From Verrucomicrobiales bacterium (GTDB taxonomy: Bacteria; Verrucomicrobiota; Verrucomicrobiia; Limisphaerales; UBA9464): DNA of 14,604 nt. The stretch spans positions 1-14,604 of the forward strand of contig DLVS01000577.1 in NCBI GenBank assembly GCA_003445095.1, written 5' to 3'. Each line of letters opens with the position of its first letter. The stretch's first letter is position 1. The notes under the pieces were generated by a model, which was not told the DNA's origin, ran no database searches, and saw only the letters and a program-made list of their open reading frames with translations. This document shows, in pieces, positions 1-7,717 of this stretch. Position numbers and translations under genes: made by a program.

Positions 1-2
1 GG

Positions 3-959
3 CCGCTTCCTCCGTCGGCAACCGACGGCTTCGGTGATTATGGCTCCCCCGGCAATCCAGTTGACCTCAGACTCCAACCGCGCGCCAACACCGATGCCGG
101 TCTGGCATTGCTTGCGTCACCTCCTTCCGGCTTTGGACCGTTGACTGTCCAACTGACGTTGATCGGTGGCACCAATTCCATTCCAGAAAGCGCGGACATC
201 TCCTGGGATTTTGGCGACGGCTCGGCAACCGTTTCGGGGCGGTCTCGCGCGGTTTCCCATACCTACTTCAACGTCTCACCCGCCGGTTACTTGGTTACGG
301 CTCAAGTGTTGGGCAAAGAGGCGACCAGCCACGTCGTCGTGATGCCTTCTTCGGGAAACAGCCCCAATTCACTGAATTTCTTCCAAATCCACTTCACCAG
401 CGGTGGCACGATCCCCGCCGACCTAGTCTTTTCCATCACCGGCTCCAACGACCCATCGCAACCTCCGGCGTTCGCCGACCTCGTGATGGTTCAGCACGCC
501 GACTGCGCCAGCTTCGACATCGACCGGGCACCCTACACGACCTCCGCTAACCGAAATTTCCATCAAGATGGATTCACCAACGGCGCTCCGTCCTTCAATT
601 CCGCTGATTACGCCAATGGTTTCAAGGGAGAGGACTACAATTATCAAGTTACGCTCGCCCAGTGGGATCACGCCGAAGAGTGCGGATACTTATTTGACAA
701 CGAGTCGTTCGAGCCCCACCCGACGCTCGGCCTCACCAACGACTGCACGCTGCCGCGCTACCGGATGGTGTGCAACATAGGCCCGCAAATCCTACCGCCT
801 GCGAACTCGGAAGTTCTCGCGATCCCCAAGACTGGTCCGTCGCCAACATTCGTCCCGGCCAGTCCTGATCCGCTCCTCGCTTCAGACAAAAACCAAATCG
901 CCCACGCTCGCGACGTGCGTCTGATTACCGGACCGCTCGCAGTCGATTGGAACCGATGA
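3..959 (+). CDS. Exported PKD-domain protein, 3' part (5' end outside window)
   Basis: The frame is open from the first base of the window, so the gene starts upstream; the TTG at 108 is only an internal leucine codon. The visible part is about 318 residues. A PKD-type immunoglobulin-like domain lies at about visible residues 38-117, recognised by 'SPPSGFGPLTVQLT', the hallmark 'WDFGDG' and a closing 'SHTYFN...GYLVTAQV' strand pattern. PKD domains are extracellular beta-sandwich spacers or binding modules. The following 200 residues are rich in Asn, Asp, Ser and aromatics, contain a few Cys, and match no family I recognise. The stop (957-959) is 8 bases before the next ATG, so the two genes are probably co-transcribed. 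An extracellular location is inferred from the PKD domain; the specific function is unknown. Confidence 0.8.
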   Translation, partial: PLPPSATDGFGDYGSPGNPVDLRLQPRANTDAGLALLASPPSGFGPLTVQLTLIGGTNSIPESADISWDFGDGSATVSGRSRAVSHTYFNVSPAGYLVTAQVLGKEATSHVVVMPSSGNSPNSLNFFQIHFTSGGTIPADLVFSITGSNDPSQPPAFADLVMVQHADCASFDIDRAPYTTSANRNFHQDGFTNGAPSFNSADYANGFKGEDYNYQVTLAQWDHAEECGYLFDNESFEPHPTLGLTNDCTLPRYRMVCNIGPQILPPANSEVLAIPKTGPSPTFVPASPDPLLASDKNQIAHARDVRLITGPLAVDWNR

Positions 960-963
960 GGTG
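958..963 (+). promoter_or_regulatory. Ribosome binding site for the 992-residue protein
   Basis: GAGGTG overlaps the TGA stop of the preceding gene and sits 4 bases before the ATG at 968. It supports that start and suggests translational coupling. It is the only strong Shine-Dalgarno sequence I see in the left block. Confidence 0.6.
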
Positions 964-967
964 ACTT

Positions 968-3946
968 ATGAGTATCCACATTTATCATCTGAACTTCGGT
1001 AGCGGCCGCCTCCTTGGTAGTTCTGCGACTTTTGCTTTATTACTGGTCGGCGCCTTCTCGCTATCGGCCGATATTCAATCCGATCTGGATTCCGCGAAGA
1101 ACAAGCTGTTCACCGGACGAGCCTTTCTCGCCGGCTTTCCTACCTCGAGAACCCGCAACCAGGTTCGCAACGCTTACCTCAACGTGGAGACCAACGGTAC
1201 ACCGCTTGGTTCCGGCAAGCATGGCTCGCTTCAATCCGCCGTGGACCTCGCCGTTTCCGTCCGCAATCAGCTTATTAATGATCCCAACGCTGACTCAGAA
1301 CTCGCCCAACGGATCGCCTGGGAGGCCGAGGAGGCACTGCTGCAAGGTCAGCTCATTGCAGGCAATGCTAACCTGCTAAAGGGACTTCGAGTTGCATTTC
1401 CAAATGCGGCTGGGCAGACCGAGCGTCCTGGCGGCGAAGACACCCTGCCCAAGGGCAGTCCGGGGCCCACGAATCCGGCCGATGGAGATCCGGACGGTAG
1501 CTACAAGGGCAGTCGCATTACCGACCTTTGTTACGCTCGGATTCATTTCTTTCGCGGAGTCATATCCGCCCTCGATTTTGCGGCTAATGACGCAACGGGT
1601 GAAATTCGTGCCAGCGATCCACTCAACAACCCCTTTGTCCAATATACCAAGTTCAGCACACCGGAACTGCATGATGGAAACTTTCCCACCAACAGCCAGA
1701 GCCAGACCATGGGCTATCTCGTCGGCAACCTCCTTGACCGTTACGGCAAGGCCGTAGTCGGAATTGGCGACCGACTCTGGCGCGCCGCCTATTTCGAAAA
1801 AGCGCGCTCTCCCAATTGCACAGTGAATTGCCGCCCTGCGGAACGCCAGGAAATGCTGGAGGCCGCGATGCGCGAAATGCAAAAGGGCGCCCACGCGCAA
1901 TTTCTCGCCTCGCTGCCTCTCGCAGCGGCTTTAGGCGATGGCGAGTCTTCTCTGATCGACGAGTTCCAACTGTGTCGGGTGGACCAGACCCGCATTACCG
2001 TCGCTAATTCCGCCGTGCTCGTCGATCGGATTCGCCGCGGGGAAGTTCCCAAGCTCGACAGCTTCTCCCTCAACTCGTCCACTACGGAGATCAATCAAAA
2101 GATTGGCTACATCAAGAATACACTCAAACCGAACGCCGCGACGAAATACAACGAAGCGCAGACCAAGATCTGGCGGGTGAAGAGCGGTGAAGACGCGATG
2201 ATATCAGCCGCCCAACAGTTGCGAACTTCGTTCTCTGATTCCCTTGCTGCCGCGACGGGCATTCCGCCGGGAGCGGAGACCGCCGCGCCGTATTTCGGGC
2301 TGACTACTAAGCAGGGCCGGGAGAACTATCGCAACGCTCTCAATCAGCGAATCGACGAAGCGTTGCGCGCGCCATCGACGTCAGTCCTTCTCACTGACGG
2401 GAGTGAGCTTGGTCAAGTCGTACTACAAACGCAGCTCGCCTTCGCTCAAATCACCTCAGCGCGAAACCGGGTTGATTCGATTCCCCAGCAGATTCGGATT
2501 GAAGAAGAGCGGGTAGGAAAGATCAACGGAGTGATTCTCGGCACGACTGATCTAATTACCAGTTATCAGTTGGCTATCGGAATTGCAAATTCAGTCCAAG
2601 TAAGTGTCTCGGCGGGTGTTTCATGCGGTTTTAATGGCTGCGGCGCCACATTCAGCGTCACGAGGTCCGAAAACCCCGGAGCGATCACATCCGCCATTTT
2701 CCAAAACAAGATCACCCGCGCGCAAGCCATCCAACAGGTCCAAATAAACGACATCAATGCGGAGGCAACTATTCGGAATCTCCTGCTTCAAGAGAACCAG
2801 TACACGCTCGATCTGGAATCCGCCGCGATACAGGGGCAGTTGGCCGTGGCCAAGGTCAACGAAACGCTCGCCCGCATTGATCGTCTGATCGAGAACCACA
2901 TTTACTACCAGGATTCCAACGCCCAAAAATGGTGGAGCGACCCTTCTATCATCTTCGAGCAGGAACAGGCCGAACTTGACTATGAGAACGCACTCCGCGA
3001 GTACCGCAATGAACTTTACGTCCTCACCCAGATGCTCGCCTCGCGGTGGGCGGAACCTTATGAGAATCCGTATTTGAATCGCTTTGGTGTTGGCGTGGCG
3101 CTCGGAGGGGGCATCTACGACGGCTTCACGCAGCCCGAAAGCGTCTTCAATATCGTACGGGCCGCCGAGGCGGACGATTTTCTCGCCGCGTTGCAGGCAT
3201 GGGATGGCGCGCTGCGCAACACCGAGCGTTTGGGTGGCGATACGACCGGCCTGCAATACCGTATATCTCTGCGCAAGGATGTCTTCGGATTTTCCGAGGT
3301 CAGCTACGATCCTCTCCAGCTTCGCTTCGTCATCGATCCGGTCGCACGGATGGATAACATCCGTCTCTTCCGCGCCCTGCTGTTGCGTAACGCACAGCCT
3401 GCTTCATCGCCTCTCTGGCTCCGGCTGGAATTCCCGCTCACCTTCAACCAGCGACTCCGCTCTGAGGAAATCGGGGGCGGCCTCGGCCAACCCCTCGCCA
3501 TGCCCATCTCGCAAAATGATTGGAACATGCGGATCACAGACATTACGGCCCGGTTGATCGGCAACAACGTGGCGCAGTCGTTCAACAATCGCTATCGTAT
3601 CGAGTTGTTTCAATATGGGCGCATCGAGACGGCGAAATACTTTCCACGGAACACCGTCAACAAGGCCCTACTGTCGTTCGATCTTCCGCTCTACTACACC
3701 CATCCTGCTGAAGGTTCCACCTCTGCTTACCGATACGCCATCAATGCCGGATTGGGCAGCGAGCCAGGCGTTTCGCTGTCACCGATCGCAGACATCGAAC
3801 CAACCCCCTATTGCAACAACTACGTTCTGTTGATCGAACGCGCGGCCAACATCTCTCCTATCAACCTCCAGAATGTCGAGGACATCGAATTCACGTTCAC
3901 CCTACGTACCGGGCGCCCCGCCGTCTCGACCAGCTTCTCGTGGTGA
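968..3946 (+). CDS. Large exported helical protein, possible Tc-toxin A-like subunit
   Basis: 992 residues. An N-terminal signal peptide is visible (hydrophobic core about residues 18-32, likely cleavage after 'FSLSA'), so the product should leave the cytoplasm. Residues 35-480 are mostly helical with a Gly/Pro/Asp-rich insert near 150-185. A long helix (about 480-522) is followed by a hydrophobic, glycine-rich stretch (about 521-564, containing 'SCGFNGCG'), then two more long heptad-like helices (about 582-648 and 659-698). The last 230 residues are beta-rich and end with 'LQNVEDIEFTFTLRTGRP'. Helix, hydrophobic hairpin, helices, then a beta C-terminal domain recalls the pore-forming and TcB-binding parts of Tc-toxin A subunits, and an SpvB/TcB-like gene lies downstream. 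The protein is much shorter than a normal TcA, and I have no decisive motif. It could equally be an uncharacterised secreted protein. The start is fixed by the GAGGTG site; the next gene begins 18 bases after the stop. Confidence 0.8.
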   Translation: MSIHIYHLNFGSGRLLGSSATFALLLVGAFSLSADIQSDLDSAKNKLFTGRAFLAGFPTSRTRNQVRNAYLNVETNGTPLGSGKHGSLQSAVDLAVSVRNQLINDPNADSELAQRIAWEAEEALLQGQLIAGNANLLKGLRVAFPNAAGQTERPGGEDTLPKGSPGPTNPADGDPDGSYKGSRITDLCYARIHFFRGVISALDFAANDATGEIRASDPLNNPFVQYTKFSTPELHDGNFPTNSQSQTMGYLVGNLLDRYGKAVVGIGDRLWRAAYFEKARSPNCTVNCRPAERQEMLEAAMREMQKGAHAQFLASLPLAAALGDGESSLIDEFQLCRVDQTRITVANSAVLVDRIRRGEVPKLDSFSLNSSTTEINQKIGYIKNTLKPNAATKYNEAQTKIWRVKSGEDAMISAAQQLRTSFSDSLAAATGIPPGAETAAPYFGLTTKQGRENYRNALNQRIDEALRAPSTSVLLTDGSELGQVVLQTQLAFAQITSARNRVDSIPQQIRIEEERVGKINGVILGTTDLITSYQLAIGIANSVQVSVSAGVSCGFNGCGATFSVTRSENPGAITSAIFQNKITRAQAIQQVQINDINAEATIRNLLLQENQYTLDLESAAIQGQLAVAKVNETLARIDRLIENHIYYQDSNAQKWWSDPSIIFEQEQAELDYENALREYRNELYVLTQMLASRWAEPYENPYLNRFGVGVALGGGIYDGFTQPESVFNIVRAAEADDFLAALQAWDGALRNTERLGGDTTGLQYRISLRKDVFGFSEVSYDPLQLRFVIDPVARMDNIRLFRALLLRNAQPASSPLWLRLEFPLTFNQRLRSEEIGGGLGQPLAMPISQNDWNMRITDITARLIGNNVAQSFNNRYRIELFQYGRIETAKYFPRNTVNKALLSFDLPLYYTHPAEGSTSAYRYAINAGLGSEPGVSLSPIADIEPTPYCNNYVLLIERAANISPINLQNVEDIEFTFTLRTGRPAVSTSFSW

Positions 3947-3964
3947 ATAGCCTGAATCGACAAT

Positions 3965-5119
3965 ATGAACAGCGTCATTCGTCTCGTTGTTTTCTTGTGG
4001 ACCATCGCATGGTGGCAATTTCAGCTCTCGGCCCAAACTGTTCCGCGCCTCCTCCCCTTCCAGGGACGGCTCACCGACCAGAACGGGGTGGCCGTGCCCG
4101 ACGGGGTGCGCTTGATTCAATTTAACATTTTCGACATACCGTCGGGAGGCTCCCCGGTGTGGGCAGGCGAGTTGCATCGCACCACCGTGAACGGCGGACT
4201 GGTGAATATCCTGCTCGGCAGCAAAACTCCATTCACCGGCTTCGATTTCGACCGGCAGCTTTACCTTGAACTCACCGTGGACGTCAGCGGACCGAATGGA
4301 CTCCCCGACAACGCCATCACCCCAGCGGATCCGCCGATGCTGCCAAGGCAGGCTATCCTGCCGGTGGTTTTCGCCAAGGAGGCGGCGAACAGCCGCAAAC
4401 TCAATGGGTATGATTGGACCCCAATTTTCGGAACAAACGACCCCACGCTGTCGATTCCGGTGTCGAAGCTGGCCGACAATTCCCTACCTGCGTCCAAAAT
4501 CGTTACCAATTCCATCGGTTCACGCCAGATCGCAATGGGTTCCATCGGGGCGGATCGGATTGTTCCTCGGAGCATTACAACCAATGAGCTAGCCGAGGCG
4601 GTGCTGGACCTATTGATACCGCCAGGCACCGTCGTGGCCTTCGCGGGATCAAATATTCCTCGCGGGTGGTTGCTTTGTGATGGGACCGCCCTGCTGCGGG
4701 CCGACTCAAAGTATCAACGGTTGTTCACCGCTATCAGCACGAATTGGGGGTTCAATAGTTCGGAGGATTTTTGTCTGCCTGATCTTCAGGGCGTATTTCT
4801 CCGTGGCGTAAACAACAACCGGGGAGATATGTTCTTAGACCCTGATAGACATAGTCGGATCGCGCGACTGCCGAATGGAATCACAGGTAATTCGGTTGGT
4901 AGTTATCAATCTGATGACATTAAATCCCATCGACACTCTCTTCGCGGAGTTGAGACTAACCCGGGCCCTAATCAACCCTTGGGTATTATTACCGACAACG
5001 GCTACGGACTCCAGCTTCAAAGATATGAGCCTATCGATCTTTCAGGCGCTTTGGACCCTGCTGGCGGCCTGGAATCGCGCCCCAAAAATGCCTATGTTAA
5101 TTACATGATTAAGTACTAA
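3965..5119 (+). CDS. Exported phage tail-collar domain protein, paralogue 1
   Basis: 384 residues in three parts. A signal peptide (about 1-23, cleavage near 'LSAQ') is followed by the N-terminal module shared by four genes here (about 25-141, from 'PFQGRLTDQNGVAVPDG' to 'LPVVFAKEAA'). Next is a linker of degenerate 'I-x-x-x-x-I/L' repeats (about 150-215). The C-terminus is a phage tail-collar domain (about 219-384) with the family pattern 'PPGTVVAFAG', 'GWLLCDG', 'YQRLF', 'LPDLQGVFLRG', 'SHRHS' and a closing 'RPKNAYVNYMIKY'. Collar domains form the receptor-binding trimeric tips of phage short tail fibres and also occur in bacterial exported proteins. No other phage gene is present, so this is not read as a prophage. 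A surface or secreted adhesin-like role is inferred. There is no clear Shine-Dalgarno sequence; the start is chosen because the signal peptide begins there. Confidence 0.9.
   Translation: MNSVIRLVVFLWTIAWWQFQLSAQTVPRLLPFQGRLTDQNGVAVPDGVRLIQFNIFDIPSGGSPVWAGELHRTTVNGGLVNILLGSKTPFTGFDFDRQLYLELTVDVSGPNGLPDNAITPADPPMLPRQAILPVVFAKEAANSRKLNGYDWTPIFGTNDPTLSIPVSKLADNSLPASKIVTNSIGSRQIAMGSIGADRIVPRSITTNELAEAVLDLLIPPGTVVAFAGSNIPRGWLLCDGTALLRADSKYQRLFTAISTNWGFNSSEDFCLPDLQGVFLRGVNNNRGDMFLDPDRHSRIARLPNGITGNSVGSYQSDDIKSHRHSLRGVETNPGPNQPLGIITDNGYGLQLQRYEPIDLSGALDPAGGLESRPKNAYVNYMIKY
4040..4387 (+). repeat. Shared N-terminal module, copy 1 of 4
   Basis: Coding direct repeat of about 115 codons, starting just after the signal peptide and ending at 'VVFAKEAA'. 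It stays recognisable at DNA level in all four genes, for example around 'gatccgccgatgctgcc'. It is cysteine-free and predicted mostly beta. Shared landmarks are 'GRLTD', 'DGVRLIQF', 'GELHRTTVNGGLVN', 'DFDRQ' and 'DPPMLPRQ'. Confidence 0.85.
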
Positions 5120-5217
5120 GTGTATCAAACCTCATTTGTCAGGAGTAGCGAACTGAATGCAAGAGTGCACACTGAGACGCGTCCGAAAGCTACACTACAT
5201 CGTTCAATGTTGAATCT

Positions 5218-6417
5218 ATGAAAATCATGAAAGGCATTTGCGGGCGTGCGTTGTGCTCCGCATTGCTCACGACCGCCTTCGTCTTGGCTCAACCCGCCCC
5301 CAAGCTTCTCCCCTTCCAGGGTCGTCTGACGGACCCGAACGGCGTGGCCGTACACGACGGTGTGCGCTTGATTCAGTTCAAGATGTTCGATGAGCCCTCA
5401 GGGGGGCCACCTAAGTGGTCCGGGGAACTGCACCGCACCACCGTCAACGGCGGACTAGTGAATGTCCTGCTCGGCAGCAAGACCCCACTTACCGGCGTCG
5501 ATTTCGACCGGCAGATTTATCTCGAAATCACCGTCGATATCAATACCGACAACGCAATCACCGCGGCCGACCCGCCGATGCTGCCGCGGCAGGTGCTGCT
5601 GCCGGTCGTTTTTGCCAAGGAGGCTGCTCAAGCCAGGGACAGCCACAATCTCGCTGGTCATGACTGGGCCGCCTTGCTGGACAGGAACGACCCCGTAAAT
5701 GGTCGCCTCCTAGGGAGCAAAATCTCTGACGGCACCCTGCCCGCCGCCGCAATCGGCGATGGAGCATTGCCAGGTTCGAAGATCACCGACGCAACCATCG
5801 CTGCCGAAAAACTGGTTCCCGCCTCGGTGGGCACAGAGCAACTAGCGGCCGGAGCGGTCACCGCGGAGAAGATCGACACAGCCGCGATGGAACTGTTGGC
5901 CCCGCCAGGAACCGTGAGCGCATACATGGGAACAAACGACCCGCCGGGCTGGCTGATCTGCGATGGACGTCTCCTGCCAAAGGGCGAGTACGGACGGCTC
6001 TACAGCGTTATCGGTGGAATTGCGGGCACGCCAAGTGACACGACCCAATTCCGACTTCCCGACCTCCGCGGCTTCTTCCTCCGCGGTGCCAACCGTGGTC
6101 GAGAGGACGGCTATCGTGATCCGGACGTGGACAGGAGATTCGCCCATCCAGGTGAGCCAAACGACGCTCCCGGGAGCTGGCAGGACGACGCGTTTCAAGC
6201 CCACAATCACAAGGTGTACTTTCCGGAGGCGGTTGCGGAACGCGTCACGTCCAGCCGGCTGTCGCCAGGCTCCGCGGACTCCGCGGTGCTTCCGAACCCA
6301 TTTGTTAGGAACGATGCCGCAGCCGAACTTTATGCGGCCGAAGAGCTGCCCCCAGCCAGAACTTCAACAGAGAGCCGCCCGAAGAACGTGTACGTGAACT
6401 ACATCATCAGGTATTGA
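5218..6417 (+). CDS. Exported phage tail-collar domain protein, paralogue 2
   Basis: 399 residues. A signal peptide (about 1-24, cleavage near 'VLAQ') precedes the shared module (about 28-137). The module is five residues shorter here: the loop 'VSGPxGxPDN' of the other copies is reduced to 'INTDN'. The linker (about 155-222) carries the clearest repeats, alternating 'DGTLPAAAIGDGALPGSKI' type units. The collar domain (about 226-399) shows 'PPGTVSAYMG', 'GWLICDG', 'YGRLYSVIG', 'FRLPDLRGFFLRG', 'AHNHK' and a terminal 'SRPKNVYVNYIIRY'. The start could be the ATG at 5218 or the in-frame ATG at 5227; both keep the signal peptide and neither has a clear Shine-Dalgarno sequence. It follows a 98-base spacer and is only 3 bases from the next gene, so it is probably co-translated with it. 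Confidence 0.9.
   Translation: MKIMKGICGRALCSALLTTAFVLAQPAPKLLPFQGRLTDPNGVAVHDGVRLIQFKMFDEPSGGPPKWSGELHRTTVNGGLVNVLLGSKTPLTGVDFDRQIYLEITVDINTDNAITAADPPMLPRQVLLPVVFAKEAAQARDSHNLAGHDWAALLDRNDPVNGRLLGSKISDGTLPAAAIGDGALPGSKITDATIAAEKLVPASVGTEQLAAGAVTAEKIDTAAMELLAPPGTVSAYMGTNDPPGWLICDGRLLPKGEYGRLYSVIGGIAGTPSDTTQFRLPDLRGFFLRGANRGREDGYRDPDVDRRFAHPGEPNDAPGSWQDDAFQAHNHKVYFPEAVAERVTSSRLSPGSADSAVLPNPFVRNDAAAELYAAEELPPARTSTESRPKNVYVNYIIRY
5300..5628 (+). repeat. Shared N-terminal module, copy 2 of 4 (shortened loop)
   Basis: Same coding repeat as in the neighbouring paralogues, with a five-codon shortening just before 'NAIT'. The flanking landmarks 'GRLTD', 'GELHRTTVNGGLVN' and 'DPPMLPRQ' are kept, so the fold is probably intact. 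Confidence 0.8.
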
Positions 6418-6420
6418 GAT

Positions 6421-7611
6421 ATGAAAGCTCCGACAGCCATTTGCTTCAGCTGGTTGCTCGTGGTGTCAGCCTCCGCGCAAACCGTACCTCGTCTGCTTCC
6501 CTTTCAGGGTCGTCTGACCGACCAAAATGGTATGGCCGTGCCCGACGGTGTTCGACTAATTCAATTCAAGGTCTTCGAGGAGCCCTCTGGCGGTTCTCCA
6601 AAATGGTCCGGGGAGCTGCATCGTACCACCGTCAACGGCGGTCTCGTCAATGTAATCCTCGGAACCAAAAGTCCGTTCACCGCGGATGTCGATTTCGACC
6701 GACAGCTTTATCTCGAAACCACCGTCGATGTCAGCGGACCCAATGGACTCCCCGACAACGCGATCACCCCAGCGGATCCGCCGATGCTGCCCAGGCAAGC
6801 AATCCTGCCGGTGGTTTTCGCCAAGGAGAGCGGCCTGGCAAGATCAATTGTCGATGGCGCAATTACGTCGGCCAAGATTGCCGATGGAGTCATCAATGAC
6901 CGCCACATTGGTGTTCTTAGTCAACTTGACGCCCGCGATGGCGACCCCTCGGGAGCGGTCGTAGTAGATGACATAGGGCGGGTCGGAATTGGCGTCACGG
7001 CGCCTCAAACTCGCCTACAGGTTGCAGGAGATCTAAAAGTCGAAGGCAGCCTCGAGCTGACGAAGAATGCGAATGTTTCAGAGAAGCTCACTGTCAAGGA
7101 GTTGGCGGGGAACTTCGAGTTAGACACCGCGAACATCAAGGATGGTGCGATTACACCATCGAAGTTGAGCCCGCGCACGGTCGGCGCCTCGGCGCGGATC
7201 GGCCAGTGTGCCATTAGCGGCTCCTCGGGCAGTTTTGTCGTAAGCGCTAAAGGCGTGTGGACGGATGTACCTGCCCTTCAAGTGACCCTCGAATCCTCTG
7301 GGCGACCGGTCTTTATTGGACTTGTGCACGATGGCATCGGCTCGACAAGCACTTTGGGTGTGGATGGCGGCACTAATCCAATTGCCGGCCAGCGAGGGGT
7401 TGGGGTTCAGATAATGCGAAATTCCAACGATCGAATGGCTGAATGCGGCGTCAGCACTGCGTTAGACAACTTCCTCGGCGTTCCTGCCAGTTCAGTTTGG
7501 GTGATTCGACCGCTCCCCGCCGGAACCCATTCTTTTAAAGTGCGCATTATCCTCTACGAAGGAGCTAATGCCTTCGTTTCCCATTCTCAACTTGTGGCTT
7601 ATGAGTTGTAG
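6421..7611 (+). CDS. Exported protein with shared N-module but non-collar C-terminus, paralogue 3
   Basis: 396 residues. The signal peptide (about 1-19, cleavage at 'ASAQ') and shared N-terminal module (about 20-138) match the neighbours closely. Then come linker repeats ('DGAITSAKIADGVIND'), a 'VGIGVTAPQTRLQVAGDL' segment (about 189-206) and a second linker unit ('IKDGAITPSKL'). The motif 'VGIG-x-x-x-P-x-x-x-L-x-V-x-G' is common in tail-spike and exported trimeric fibre-like proteins, often before an S74 chaperone domain, which is absent here. The last 140 residues (about 255-396) are beta-rich with no collar landmarks: no 'CDG', no 'LPDL-G', no HxH, no 'RPKN-YV' end. They may form a jelly-roll-like tip, but I do not recognise the family. 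The gene starts 3 bases after the previous stop. Confidence 0.85.
   Translation: MKAPTAICFSWLLVVSASAQTVPRLLPFQGRLTDQNGMAVPDGVRLIQFKVFEEPSGGSPKWSGELHRTTVNGGLVNVILGTKSPFTADVDFDRQLYLETTVDVSGPNGLPDNAITPADPPMLPRQAILPVVFAKESGLARSIVDGAITSAKIADGVINDRHIGVLSQLDARDGDPSGAVVVDDIGRVGIGVTAPQTRLQVAGDLKVEGSLELTKNANVSEKLTVKELAGNFELDTANIKDGAITPSKLSPRTVGASARIGQCAISGSSGSFVVSAKGVWTDVPALQVTLESSGRPVFIGLVHDGIGSTSTLGVDGGTNPIAGQRGVGVQIMRNSNDRMAECGVSTALDNFLGVPASSVWVIRPLPAGTHSFKVRIILYEGANAFVSHSQLVAYEL
6481..6832 (+). repeat. Shared N-terminal module, copy 3 of 4
   Basis: Coding direct repeat from 'TVPRLLPFQ' to 'VVFAKE'. It has one extra residue before 'DFDRQ' compared with copies 1 and 2, a trait shared with copy 4, while its wording ('DQNG', 'SGPNGLPD') is closest to copy 1. 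Confidence 0.85.
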
Positions 7612-7717
7612 TTGGAAAACCTCTGACGCCTGGAGTTGTTGACACGGTGCTGACTTGCCGATTATCGCTGCTTTCCCAACGAGCATTACTTCCTATCTGC
7701 CTCTCTCACTTATTCCA

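Noticed and set aside
5120..5217. Promoter or small RNA in the spacer between paralogues 1 and 2
   Set aside because: No convincing -35/-10 pair, hairpin with T-run or small reading frame could be found.
7639..7665. Promoter-like TTGACA with GATTAT 15 bases later, before paralogue 4
   Set aside because: The spacer is too short and the -10 matches only 4 of 6; in GC-rich DNA such a match is expected by chance.
7655..7717. Upstream TTG start for paralogue 4
   Set aside because: It would put 21 extra residues before a complete signal peptide; the ATG at 7718 fits the other paralogues.
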